From assembly GCA_051251645.1 (NCBI GenBank), contig JBPOEY010000001.1:186001-250000 (forward strand): a DNA stretch of 64,000 nt, written 5' to 3'. The translations under genes and the position numbers were made by a program. The notes under the pieces are model-generated. The model was not told where the DNA came from. It saw only the letters and a list, made by a program, of their open reading frames with translations, and did not search any database. This DNA comes from Litorimonas sp051251645 (lineage in GTDB: Bacteria; Pseudomonadota; Alphaproteobacteria; Caulobacterales; Maricaulaceae). Of this stretch, positions 8,572 through 16,510 are shown in pieces (the stretch's first letter is position 1; every line of letters starts with the position of its first letter).

Positions 8572-8668
8572 GGGAGCGCCGTTTGGAAGGCTTTAAGAGT
8601 AGTCGCGGCGCGTAAGCGAGCAGGCGGTCTTTGGCAAGTCCCGCACGCGGGGCGCGGGCTAACGTGAG

Positions 8669-8986
8669 TTACTGAACCTCAACGTCCTCATCACTATCGA
8701 CCCAAGCGTAAAGCTCGCCGAAGCCGGCAGCGTCAGCCTCTGCAGCCCACAGCTCCGCCTCACTCGGTTGGCTGCTCAGCACGAAGAATCCCGCGACTAG
8801 TGTGGCGGCAATGCCGGCGGCGGCGCTCAAAATTCCGGAATTGCGAAACCAGGGCTTACGGTCATTAGCGGCGTCAAGCGGGACTTGGGCTTGGGCTGCG
8901 GCCATGATGCGATCGGACAAATCCGCGCGCGGCGCGGGAACAGCGCTGGTTTCGAATAATTGTTTCATCTCTTCAGGCATGTTCAC
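8669..8986 (-). CDS. Putative anti-sigma factor, single-pass membrane protein
   Basis: A 105-residue protein with a cytoplasmic N-terminal region (about residues 1-47), one transmembrane helix (about 50-70) and a short, strongly acidic periplasmic tail rich in Glu and Asp that ends SDEDVEVQ. It overlaps the upstream ECF sigma gene by 14 bases, the typical arrangement of a sigma/anti-sigma pair. No zinc-binding HxxxCxxC anti-sigma motif is present. The role is inferred from position and topology only. The acidic tail could bind a cation, which is of interest beside an EF-hand protein. Confidence 0.6.
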   Translation of the reverse strand: MNMPEEMKQLFETSAVPAPRADLSDRIMAAAQAQVPLDAANDRKPWFRNSGILSAAAGIAATLVAGFFVLSSQPSEAELWAAEADAAGFGELYAWVDSDEDVEVQ

Positions 8987-9521
8987 TCTCCTGCATCAAA
9001 GTTTTTAACGTTTTGCGAGCGCGAACGAGCAGCGCCTCATAGGCTTTCTCGCTCGTTCCCATAACCTCTGCGGCCTCGCGCTGCGATAGGGCGTCGTCAT
9101 AACGCAGGGAAAGCGCGGCGCGTTGTCGGTCGGGTAAGTCCATCATCGCCGCTTGCAACGCATCCCAGCGTTGGCGGGCCACGAGTGTCGTATCCGCGCC
9201 GTCCCTGCGATCCACTTGCTCGCTCATATCGCCGGGGAGATCGGGGCGTGATTTACGCAACCGATCATAGCACGCATTTGTCGCGACCCGGCACAGCCAA
9301 GTGAGCACGCGGGCTTCGCCGGTCCGCCAGTCTGGCGCTGTGCGCCAGAATTTAAGAAATGTGTCTTGGCAAATATCCTCGGCGTCGAATTCATCCCCGA
9401 GCAGTCGATAGGCCAGACGGTGAACCGTCTTCATCCGGCGCTCCATCAGCGTGCGGAGCGCAAGCTCATTCCCGGCGCGCAGTCCGGGAATGAGATCATG
9501 ATCGGGGTCAGGATTGGCCAT
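8973..9521 (-). CDS. ECF RNA polymerase sigma factor (RpoE-like)
   Basis: A 182-residue extracytoplasmic-function sigma factor. Region 2 is clear (RLLGDEFDAEDICQDTFLKFWR, then TWLCRVATNACYDRLRK), followed by a variable linker and region 4 with the HTH (LPDRQRAALSLRYDDALSQREAAEVMGTSEKAYEALLVRARKTLK). It lies 14 bp after the EF-hand gene and overlaps the putative anti-sigma gene. It is not next to nepR or phyR, so it is unlikely to be the general-stress EcfG. The operon order EF-hand, sigma, membrane protein suggests an envelope or cation signal, which is inference. Confidence 0.9.
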   Translation of the reverse strand: MANPDPDHDLIPGLRAGNELALRTLMERRMKTVHRLAYRLLGDEFDAEDICQDTFLKFWRTAPDWRTGEARVLTWLCRVATNACYDRLRKSRPDLPGDMSEQVDRRDGADTTLVARQRWDALQAAMMDLPDRQRAALSLRYDDALSQREAAEVMGTSEKAYEALLVRARKTLKTLMQESEHA

Positions 9522-9535
9522 CGGGTGGGGCGCGT

Positions 9536-10189
9536 CTAGCGACGGGGGCTATTGCCTTTTTTCGGGCCTTTCGGGCCTCTGCGCTCTTGACCTTCGCCTT
9601 TGGTCAGCACGCCATCGCCATTGGCATCCATGCGGGCGAATAAGGCTTCTGCCATCGCATCATATTCAGCGCGGCTGACGAGGCCATCACGATCGGCGTC
9701 AAGGCGGGGACGTTCCGCGTGGCGCATTTTGCGCTCAGCTTTTTTCTCGCCGCGTTTCGCTTGTCGCTCACCGCGTTTGGCCTCGGCCAGTTCACGAGCG
9801 ACCGCACGTTCAGCCTCGGAAATTTCGCCATCCGCATTGGTGTCGAAGCGCTCCACCATTTTATCGCGGCGACCTTCTCTCCGCTCACCCATACGGGATT
9901 CCATAGTGTCACGCGCCGTGAGCATTTCGGCTTCAGACACAGCGCCGTCGCCATTGGCATCCATTTTGGCAAACCGTTCTTTGGCGTGTTCTGTGCGTCT
10001 CGCTTCGCCGAGAGCTTTCATCTCGTCGCGGGTCAACTGCCCATCGAAATCAGCATCGGCAGCAGCAAAGCGAGCATCGCTTGCGGCCATAAATTCAGCG
10101 CGGCTGACTTCGCCATTTTTATCGAGGTCGGCGGCGGGGGTGGCGGCGATCAATGCGGTCGCGGCCAATAGAAGTAGAGCTTTCTGCAT
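9536..10189 (-). CDS. Secreted six-EF-hand calcium-binding protein
   Basis: A 217-residue protein with a signal peptide (MQKALLLLAATALIAATPA) and six EF-hand-like loops at about residues 21-33, 45-56, 77-88, 116-127, 164-175 and 188-199; four of them match DxNxDGxxSxxE closely, with Asp/Asn ligands at positions 1, 3 and 5 and Glu at 12. A very basic linker (about 128-162, rich in Lys and Arg) separates loops four and five. It is the first gene of the operon with the ECF sigma factor and its putative anti-sigma partner, and is probably periplasmic. A role as calcium store or sensor is inferred from context. Confidence 0.85.
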   Translation of the reverse strand: MQKALLLLAATALIAATPAADLDKNGEVSRAEFMAASDARFAAADADFDGQLTRDEMKALGEARRTEHAKERFAKMDANGDGAVSEAEMLTARDTMESRMGERREGRRDKMVERFDTNADGEISEAERAVARELAEAKRGERQAKRGEKKAERKMRHAERPRLDADRDGLVSRAEYDAMAEALFARMDANGDGVLTKGEGQERRGPKGPKKGNSPRR

Positions 10190-10279
10190 GACGGTCTCCT
10201 TTGGTGTTCGTCATACACTCCAACGGGCGACCGCGCCATTTCCTGCGCAGTGTGGCTGTTTTATTTAAAACAATGCAAC

Positions 10280-11023
10280 TTAGCCGGTGCGGGCGATTCG
10301 CGCGCGGTCGGTAATACCGCGCATTTTGTCGAGCACGGCGACGGGCAAACCTGCATCCAGCGCATGTCCCCCATAAGGCGTCGGCGCGCCGAGATGATCG
10401 CGCACCACGTCGCGTAACATGAGCGCGGTGACGGCGGCATCTTCGAGGGGGCCTAGTGACACGGTTATAGGGTCCCACAGGCGATTACGGCGACGCACGG
10501 CGTCAATTGTCCAATAGGCGCGCATGAAACCGTCAACGCGCGTATCATAGCCGAGCAAGCAAATATCTGATCCCGCCGCGAGTGAGGCCTGCGCTGAAGA
10601 CAACCCCGCAGGGCCAACGGCAAAGACCCAGTCATAATCTAGCGATAGCCCCGCCATCGTGCCGAGCGTGTCAGACAGACGCTCTGGATTGATAACGCCG
10701 GCAGAGAAATGTTCATTCGAGGTGACAAATAAGGCGTCACGAAGCTCGCATCGGCCGTCAATAAAGTCGTCGAGCGTGCGTGAATAAAGAACGCCTGCGG
10801 CTTCCATCAGCGCTCCGTCCGTGCCGTCGAGTAAAAGCACGGTTTCGCCGCGGCTGGCTGCTTCACGCGCCAATCGCAAGGTCGCGCTGAGCATTTGTGC
10901 GTGGCAAGAGGGTTCATCCGCCGCGCAGAGAACACCGACAAGGCGTCCCGCGGGCACATAGGATGGCGCGAGCGGACGAGACGAACTCGCTGTATCATTC
11001 AGGGTCGCTGGGGGGCGAGCACG
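10280..11023 (-). CDS. MinD/ParA-like protein without a canonical P-loop
   Basis: A 247-residue cytoplasmic protein with the layout of a ParA/MinD ATPase: a VGVLCAADEPS strand where the deviant Walker A (KGGxGKT) should be, a helix (MLSATLRLAREAA), then ETVLLLDGTDG resembling the A-prime strand, and SLDYDWVFAVGPAG resembling the Walker B region. The lysines and GKT/S needed to bind ATP are absent, so it is probably a non-hydrolysing relative, perhaps a polar organiser or polysaccharide-synthesis accessory. ATG 11023 was chosen because AAAGGTGG lies 7 bases upstream. The family call rests on fold-like patterning and is not certain. Confidence 0.5.
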   Translation of the reverse strand, partial: RARPPATLNDTASSSRPLAPSYVPAGRLVGVLCAADEPSCHAQMLSATLRLAREAASRGETVLLLDGTDGALMEAAGVLYSRTLDDFIDGRCELRDALFVTSNEHFSAGVINPERLSDTLGTMAGLSLDYDWVFAVGPAGLSSAQASLAAGSDICLLGYDTRVDGFMRAYWTIDAVRRRNRLWDPITVSLGPLEDAAVTALMLRDVVRDHLGAPTPYGGHALDAGLPVAVLDKMRGITDRARIARTG

Positions 11024-11152
11024 CATGTAAACCACCTTTCACCGACGTTTTTGCAACGTTCGTTGAAAGCCGTGTAGCGGCGATGCCCTAAAACCGCGCT
11101 AAGGAGCGTGGTTAAGTTGAGTTAAGCGCTTAGGCCTGCTGTTGAGGAGTTG

Positions 11153-12529
11153 TCAACTTTCTGGCGCGGGACCACGCGGAGCAGGATCAATGACTTGGAA
11201 CTGTCCGTCGCGAATACGGTAGACGGCTAGGCCGCGGTCTGGTCGACCATCGGGTCCAAAGCGAAGATAGCCGTCCGTGCCATAGAAACCGAGCGGACTT
11301 TCGACGCGGGTGATGCGCTCACGCGGATCGCCGTCCGCCACAATAGAGCCGAGCTGCACGGCGTCATAGGCTAAGCTGGCGAGCGAAGAGGGCGCATTCC
11401 CATAAGCGCGCTCAAAGTCATTGAGGAAGGTTTCGCGGGCTTCTTTGTCAGACGCCGCAAAGACGCCGCCGCGTAAAGCCGGTTCACGCACAGTGGCGCT
11501 ACTGTCCCACCGTGATGTTCCCATGAACATAACGCGCGACGGGTCGATGCCGTAAAATGGCAGGAGCGGGGCGAGCGAGCGCAGAGCCGTTCCGCCTTCT
11601 GGCAACAGGATCGCTTCGAACGAATCGCGCATGACGCCCCGCCCGGCACGGCCTTCACGGTGATAGTTAGCCAGACGTCGTGCGGGTTCTTGCATGACGG
11701 AGATATCGTCACCCTTATACGTTTCAGAGGCGGTAACTTCGCCGCCAACACGGGCCACAGCGGCCTCATAAGCGCGCCTCACACGGCGACCATAGGCATC
11801 GTCAGGACCGAAGAAGGCGAAGTTTTTTACGCCTTTTGTCGCGGCATAGGCGACAATCCGGTCAACTTCTGATTCCGGCGGGAAGGAGACGAGATAGCGG
11901 CCACGGTCCGCGACGGATTGATCATTCGAAAAGGCGAGTAACGGTGTGCCGGACCGAGCGGCTTCTCGTGAGGCGGCTCTAACGTTGTCCGCAATGATTG
12001 GGCCGAGAATGACATCTGCGCCTTGTTGCAGGGCGGCGCGAGCGGCTGAGCGCGCGCCGTCTTCTGTGCCTTTAGTATCGAGGACGGTGAGAATGACATC
12101 CGCATCCGGGCGCTGGAACAGGGCCAGTTCAGCCGCTTGGAACATGGAGTTCGCTTCTGCGCGCAAGCGCGGGCTCTCGGCGGAGAACGGCAGCAAAAGC
12201 GCTAAGCGCTTTATATCGCGACCCGCCATATGCGGCAGGGTCATGCCGTCGCGATTGTTAAAGAAAGGCGCGGCTTCGTCCGGCACGACGATTGGGGCGT
12301 CAACGATGACATCAGGTTCAGAGGGGTCAGTTGGCTCGGGGGTGTCAGGTTGCGTTGTTGGACCTGTCGGTTGTTGCGGTTGTTCCGTGACCGGGCCAGG
12401 ACCGGGTTGAGGCTGCGGGTCCATCGGTACTGTGGTGCAGGCACTCAGCAATAAGGCGGCAATGGCCGCCACGGCTGATTTTATGCCGCACGGTAGCGCG
12501 ATCTTGGAATTGTGGGCGCGCTCGCGCAT
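11153..12529 (-). CDS. LpoA-like penicillin-binding protein activator lipoprotein
   Basis: A 458-residue lipoprotein: signal peptide with lipobox LSAC, a Pro/Gln/Thr-rich linker (about residues 35-85), then a periplasmic-binding-protein type I fold (IKRLALLLPFSAESPRLRAEANSMFQAAELALF, DVILGPIIADNVRAASREA). LpoA/YraM proteins span the periplasm to activate peptidoglycan synthases. The assignment is strengthened by divergence from rsmI, yraN and a BON lipoprotein, the same neighbourhood as enterobacterial lpoA. ATG 12529 was chosen because it leaves a signal peptide of normal length; in-frame starts at 12577 and further upstream would add 16 or more residues before it. Confidence 0.82.
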   Translation of the reverse strand: MRERAHNSKIALPCGIKSAVAAIAALLLSACTTVPMDPQPQPGPGPVTEQPQQPTGPTTQPDTPEPTDPSEPDVIVDAPIVVPDEAAPFFNNRDGMTLPHMAGRDIKRLALLLPFSAESPRLRAEANSMFQAAELALFQRPDADVILTVLDTKGTEDGARSAARAALQQGADVILGPIIADNVRAASREAARSGTPLLAFSNDQSVADRGRYLVSFPPESEVDRIVAYAATKGVKNFAFFGPDDAYGRRVRRAYEAAVARVGGEVTASETYKGDDISVMQEPARRLANYHREGRAGRGVMRDSFEAILLPEGGTALRSLAPLLPFYGIDPSRVMFMGTSRWDSSATVREPALRGGVFAASDKEARETFLNDFERAYGNAPSSLASLAYDAVQLGSIVADGDPRERITRVESPLGFYGTDGYLRFGPDGRPDRGLAVYRIRDGQFQVIDPAPRGPAPES

Positions 12530-12590
12530 AGACTGGTTCAACAGTATCTCCCGAATTAAACTCTGGCGCCGAAACATCCCCCAATCTTTC

Positions 12591-12605
12591 AAGGGTCCGA
12601 CCATC
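12591..12605 (+). promoter_or_regulatory. Ribosome site and possible ATC start of rsmI
   Basis: AAGGG at 12591-12595 is followed after 7 bases by ATC at 12603-12605, in frame with rsmI. No in-frame ATG, GTG or TTG exists between the far upstream ATG 12483 / TTG codons (which would overlap the divergent lpoA gene) and the conserved part of RsmI. This pairing supports a non-standard start. A one-base deletion after ATG 12643 is the alternative. Confidence 0.4.
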
Positions 12606-13484
12606 AACACATCTTCTATAAGCGCACAGTCGCACACGCAACATGAACCCACTGCAACGGATCGCCTTGCACCGGGCCTTTATGTCGTGGCGACACCGAT
12701 TGGCAATCTCCGCGATATTACCCTCCGCGCCCTCGACGTCTTGCGCGGCGCGGACCAACTCTTGGCCGAAGACACGCGTGTGACCGCGAAACTGCTCTCC
12801 GCCTATGATATTCGTGCCTCTGTCTCTGCCTATCATGACCATAATGCGGCAAAGCGGACCCCGGCGCTGATAAAAGCGCTGAAAAAAGGCGAAACCTTCG
12901 CCCTTGTGTCCGATGCGGGCACACCGTTGGTAAGTGATCCGGGGTTCCGATTGGTCCGCGCGGCTGTCGAAGCGGGGATTGACGTGTTTCCCTTACCCGG
13001 CGCGAGCGCGGTGATGGCCGGCTTAGTCAAGTCGGGCTTACCGAGTGACCGCTTCTTCTTTGCGGGCTTTCTACCGCCAAGGTCCGTGGCGCGGCAACGC
13101 GAGATTGAAGGGTTGCGCAATATTCCCGGAACGCTGATCTTTTTTGAAACCGGCCCGCGGGTCGAAGCCTGTTTACGCGATTTGGCCGTTGGGCTCGGGG
13201 ATCGGTCCGCTGTGCTAACGCGTGAACTGACCAAACATTATGAAGAAGCCCGTTACGGCACACTTACGGAATTGGCTGACGGTATCGCGTCTGATCCGCC
13301 GCGCGGCGAGATTGTGCTGCTGGTACACGGCCCGGACACTGGCCGCTGGGACGGCGAAGTGGTGCGGGACGCGCTGCGCCATCATTTGGAAACAATGAAG
13401 CTTAAAGGGGCCTGTGCGGAACTGGCCGAAGTGTCGGGGTGGTCCAAGCGGGAGCTTTATGCGCTCGGGCTGTCGTTGAAATAG
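12603..13484 (+). CDS. rsmI: 16S rRNA 2'-O-ribose C1402 methyltransferase RsmI
   Basis: A protein of about 293 residues that methylates the 2'-OH of C1402 in 16S rRNA using SAM. The family motifs LYVVATPIGNLRDITLRALDVL, LAEDTRV, SDAGTPLVSDPGF and LPGASAVMAGLVKSGLPSD are present. The start is unresolved: a normal-length protein needs either ATC 12603 behind AAGGG, or ATG 12643, which is one base out of frame (ATGAACCC followed by the RsmI frame). Longer frames from 12432, 12465 or 12483 would run through the divergent lpoA start region. yraN follows 13 bp downstream, as in enterobacteria. Confidence 0.88.
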   Translation: MNTSSISAQSHTQHEPTATDRLAPGLYVVATPIGNLRDITLRALDVLRGADQLLAEDTRVTAKLLSAYDIRASVSAYHDHNAAKRTPALIKALKKGETFALVSDAGTPLVSDPGFRLVRAAVEAGIDVFPLPGASAVMAGLVKSGLPSDRFFFAGFLPPRSVARQREIEGLRNIPGTLIFFETGPRVEACLRDLAVGLGDRSAVLTRELTKHYEEARYGTLTELADGIASDPPRGEIVLLVHGPDTGRWDGEVVRDALRHHLETMKLKGACAELAEVSGWSKRELYALGLSLK

Positions 13485-13497
13485 GGGCGCGCGTGAT

Positions 13498-13881
13498 GTG
13501 ACTGACCCACGATCTCAGAAAGCCCGACAGCGCGCAGAGAAAGCCGGACGGCGGGCTGAAACATGGGTCGCAGCCTATCTGATTGTGACCGGCCACCGCA
13601 TCCTCGCACGGCGCTTTAAGACCGGATCCGGGGAAATCGACCTAATTGCGCAGCGTGGAAAAACAATTGTGTTTATCGAGGTTAAGCAACGCGCCAAGGC
13701 GGAACATACGATTGATCCCGTGACGGCGCGGTCCGAAGAACGGATCATCCGTGCGGGCGAAATTTTCTTGTCGCGACATCCCGGGTTTGTCGATCAAGGT
13801 CACGCTCTACGCTACGATATTGTGATCGTGACAGGACGCTGGCGGATCACGCACCGTCGGGATGTGTTTCGCGGGTGGTGA
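13498..13881 (+). CDS. YraN family endonuclease-like protein (UPF0102)
   Basis: A 127-residue protein of the YraN/UPF0102 family. It has the RRAETWVAAYL helix, the nuclease-fold motif GSGEIDLIAQRGKTIVFIEVKQR (the Glu-Asp-ExK pattern of the restriction-endonuclease-like fold) and the RYDIVIV strand. Its cellular role is not established; the fold suggests DNA or RNA processing. GTG 13498 is the start; it lies 13 bp after rsmI, so the two are probably co-transcribed, an order conserved with enterobacterial rsmI-lpoA-yraN. Confidence 0.85.
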   Translation: MTDPRSQKARQRAEKAGRRAETWVAAYLIVTGHRILARRFKTGSGEIDLIAQRGKTIVFIEVKQRAKAEHTIDPVTARSEERIIRAGEIFLSRHPGFVDQGHALRYDIVIVTGRWRITHRRDVFRGW

Positions 13882-13921
13882 CGTTAACGGGTTGGTGACG
13901 GTGTTTGTTTAGGCTTTCCTC

Positions 13922-14791
13922 ATGTTTAAACCTGTCGCCCTTTTCGCCGTTCTTATGTTGTCCGCTGCACATCTGTCCGGATGTGCTGTCGCCAGTGCAG
14001 GCCTTAAAAAAGGCGATGAACGCAGTTTTGTGAGCTCCCTTAATGATGTGAATGCCGGACGCGCGATCGAAGCCCGCCTCAAGCGGGCGTATGCCTATGA
14101 AATGGGCGGGGTCGATGTCGAAGTCGCCGAAGGCGTTGTGCTGCTCACTGGCAATGTGCCGCGCCAAGAAGACCGGATCGAAGCGGCACGGATTGCATGG
14201 TCTGCGGCCAATATTGATCAGGTCGGCAATGAAATCATGATCCAAGATAAGCAGGGGATCGTGCGCAATACAAAGGACGGCGTGCTCGAAAAATCAGTCC
14301 GCGCCCGCCTGACGGCTGACAAATATGTCAAAGGCATAAACTACAATATCGAAACCCATGACGGGATTGTCTATCTGATGGGGGTTGCGCGTGATCCTGG
14401 CGAGCTGGAACGCGCGGCGAAAATCGCGTCGCTCACCCGCGGTGCGCGCGAAGTGATTTCCTATGTGCGGATCGCGGATGTGCCGATTGAAATGCAAGTC
14501 GCCGCGCAAGCGCAGGCCCCCACACAACGGGCTCTACCAAATTTCTTGCGCACAGAGCCGATGCCAGAACAGGACCGCTCCGATGTACCAGCGCCCATGC
14601 GCCAAGCCCCGATGGACGAATCTGTGCCTTACCGCACCCCGCAGATACCCGTGCCCTATGATCTCGGTGAATCCGACAACCCGTTTAATGCCGACCCCAA
14701 TGCGCCGCCATTTTATATCGATCCAGATACGGGTGAGCAGATTGCGGTGAAAAACTGGATCCCGCCAACAAACGAATATATGGGCGACTAG
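13922..14791 (+). CDS. BON-domain lipoprotein, DolP-like
   Basis: A 289-residue lipoprotein with lipobox LSGC after a short signal peptide. Two BON domains follow: about residues 44-113 (GVDVEVAEGVVLLTGNVPRQEDRIEAARIAW) and 118-185 (YNIETHDGIVYLMGVARDPGELERAAKIA). The C-terminal hundred residues are Pro-rich and probably disordered, which is longer than enterobacterial DolP. DolP-type proteins bind anionic phospholipid in the outer membrane and preserve envelope integrity. Its place behind rsmI and yraN and near lpoA matches the enterobacterial order. It lies 40 bp after yraN. Confidence 0.85.
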   Translation: MFKPVALFAVLMLSAAHLSGCAVASAGLKKGDERSFVSSLNDVNAGRAIEARLKRAYAYEMGGVDVEVAEGVVLLTGNVPRQEDRIEAARIAWSAANIDQVGNEIMIQDKQGIVRNTKDGVLEKSVRARLTADKYVKGINYNIETHDGIVYLMGVARDPGELERAAKIASLTRGAREVISYVRIADVPIEMQVAAQAQAPTQRALPNFLRTEPMPEQDRSDVPAPMRQAPMDESVPYRTPQIPVPYDLGESDNPFNADPNAPPFYIDPDTGEQIAVKNWIPPTNEYMGD

Positions 14792-14831
14792 ACAAAAACC
14801 TGAGCCGCGAATCGACCGAATTCGGCGTTCT

Positions 14832-15170
14832 TTAAAGCCAGACCGCCTTCGCCGCTGCGTCCCAGCCAACCGTTGTTGCGGTGCCGTCTGTGATGGCGGG
14901 GCGTTTCAGTAGGGTCGGATGCGTGTCGATCAAGGCCACAGCTTTAGCCGCCGCAAGATCGGCTTTGGCGGTGTCATCCAATCCGCGCCATGTTGTCGAG
15001 CGCCGGTTGAGCGCTTTTTCAAATCCAACAGCCTCGACGATCTGAGTAATATCGCCACGCGCCAAACCGTCAGCACGGACATCGATCAGATCGAAATCCA
15101 AACCCGCCGCGTGCATCTCTTTGACGGCCTTACGGCAGGTGTCACAGTTTTTGAGGGCGAAGACTTTCAT
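14832..15170 (-). CDS. ArsC/Spx-family reductase-like protein
   Basis: A 112-residue thioredoxin-fold protein of the ArsC/YffB family. The N-terminal FALKNCDTCRKA motif has the CxxC pair at residues 9-12, followed by the DFDLIDVRADG strand, NRRSTTWRGL and a LLKRPAI motif, all typical. Members close to YffB use glutathione rather than reducing arsenate; no arsenic-resistance gene is nearby, so arsenate reduction should not be assumed. It is the last gene of the YbjQ/hydrolase operon, 11 bp after the hydrolase. Confidence 0.82.
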   Translation of the reverse strand: MKVFALKNCDTCRKAVKEMHAAGLDFDLIDVRADGLARGDITQIVEAVGFEKALNRRSTTWRGLDDTAKADLAAAKAVALIDTHPTLLKRPAITDGTATTVGWDAAAKAVWL

Positions 15171-15181
15171 ACAACCCGTCC

Positions 15182-16021
15182 TTAAGCGCGCCCAGCCAAG
15201 CGGTCGATGAAATCGCTGATGAGCGCATAGACGGCAGGTCGGGTCGTATCATTGTGCATTTCATGTTCGACATCGGTGAAGGCGCGGAACTCCGCTTGCG
15301 CGGCGGCGGCAAAATCGCGACTCGTCGCAAAGTCGGTCAATTGGTCTTGATCTGAATGGTAGACGATGAGTGGTAAGGCCCAACGACTTGCGTTCTGGGT
15401 CAACGCTTCGCCCGTCGCGATCATCTCTAGTGCAGTTTTAAACCCAAGCTGCCCGTGGGTGAGCGGGTCTTCAACATATTTGCGTTGCTCTTCAGCCAAG
15501 GTCGAAATTTTCGTCCCATCAATCGGCTGTTTCATCGCCGCGCGGGGCGCGATTTTGGAAATGATCTTGGCCAAAAGGGCGACGGGGGCTGGAACAGGAT
15601 CCGCCAGCGCGACCAGCGGGGCCGAGGCGATGATGCCATCGACACCGGGTGAGGCGCTTAGGCCGTGGTCTAGAACAATGCCGCCGCCCATAGAATGGCC
15701 GAACAAAACGAGCGGGCCTTTGACGCCCGCATGCAGCTGTCGGGCGCGATCCAATAAAGCGGCGAGGTCAGCGCGAAAATCATCATAGCTAAGCACGACG
15801 CCGCGTTTACCGTCACTCCGACCATGACCGCGTAGATCAATCGCGATGACCTGTACGCCTTGCGCGGTCAGATGCGCCGCCATGGGGGCGTAACGGGCGC
15901 CATGTTCGCCAAATCCATGCACAAGGGCGAGGGTCGCGTGCGTCGTAGGTGCGGTCCAGTGCCGGGCATGTAGCTTTGTCCCGTCGGCAGAGATCAGTTG
16001 ATATGTGTGGCAATCGTCCAT
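15182..16021 (-). CDS. Alpha/beta hydrolase, monoacylglycerol lipase/lysophospholipase type
   Basis: A 279-residue serine hydrolase. It has the oxyanion-hole segment ALVHGFGEHGARYAP, the IDLRGHGRSDGKRG motif characteristic of the lysophospholipase/monoacylglycerol lipase group, the nucleophile elbow GHSMGG, an acid in YHSDQDQLTD and the catalytic His in DVEHEMHND. No signal peptide is visible, so it is probably cytoplasmic. ATG 16021 was preferred to GTG 16030. The gene is third in the operon that begins with the two YbjQ proteins, suggesting a membrane-lipid turnover role, which is inference. Confidence 0.85.
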   Translation of the reverse strand: MDDCHTYQLISADGTKLHARHWTAPTTHATLALVHGFGEHGARYAPMAAHLTAQGVQVIAIDLRGHGRSDGKRGVVLSYDDFRADLAALLDRARQLHAGVKGPLVLFGHSMGGGIVLDHGLSASPGVDGIIASAPLVALADPVPAPVALLAKIISKIAPRAAMKQPIDGTKISTLAEEQRKYVEDPLTHGQLGFKTALEMIATGEALTQNASRWALPLIVYHSDQDQLTDFATSRDFAAAAQAEFRAFTDVEHEMHNDTTRPAVYALISDFIDRLAGRA

Positions 16022-16036
16022 GCAAGACACTTTCTA

Positions 16037-16492
16037 TTAGATCCAAACGGCCGTGCCGTAAGCAACAACTTCGCAGCCGCCCATGGCGGAGCCGCTATTG
16101 CCAATGTTGGAACTCATCAAGCGGATATTATGCACAGAGACGGCTCCTTGGGCTTTGGCGTCCTCGGCCATACGAAGCATCGCTTCGCGTCGCGCGCGCA
16201 TCATCATGGCTTCATGCATGTGAAACCGTCCGCCGATGATTTTACGAAGCATAATTGCGATCCGGCGGAAGAAATCAAAGGCGACGACGGTCGATCCTGT
16301 CACCAACTCGCCGTGGCGGCCCTGTGCATGCTCCAAGGTTGTCAACATGAAGTCGCCAAGCGCAGCCTCGCGTCGGTCGAGCTGGGCTATATGGCGGCGC
16401 TGCGCGAGCGTGCCGAACCCGAACCCGATAATGAGCAGCGCAACGAACGGCCCGAATGAGTAGAGCAGCGATATGAAAATATCAGTCATCAT
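16037..16492 (-). CDS. YbjQ-family (UPF0145) protein with N-terminal membrane helix
   Basis: A 151-residue protein with one N-terminal transmembrane helix (about residues 8-27) and a cytoplasmic YbjQ/UPF0145 domain: TGSTVVAFDFFRRI, a helix with MRARREAMLRMAEDAKAQGA, and the ending CEVVAYGTAVWI. YbjQ proteins form pentamers and carry a putative heavy-metal-binding fold; their function is not known. This copy lies 18 bp after a soluble YbjQ copy, and the pair may form a mixed ring with a membrane-tethered subunit. Confidence 0.78.
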   Translation of the reverse strand: MMTDIFISLLYSFGPFVALLIIGFGFGTLAQRRHIAQLDRREAALGDFMLTTLEHAQGRHGELVTGSTVVAFDFFRRIAIMLRKIIGGRFHMHEAMMMRARREAMLRMAEDAKAQGAVSVHNIRLMSSNIGNSGSAMGGCEVVAYGTAVWI

Positions 16493-16510
16493 AAGGTTCG
16501 CGCGGTGTCT

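Noticed and set aside
10190..10279. GGAAA element upstream of the EF-hand gene as an ECF promoter
   Set aside because: The distance to any CGTT-like element is too short for the known pattern; the autoregulated promoter could not be identified by eye.
11119..11132. TTAA-N6-TTAA near the lpoA end, resembling a CtrA box
   Set aside because: The spacer is 6 rather than 7 bases and it lies in a convergent/terminal position, not ahead of a gene start on a suitable strand.
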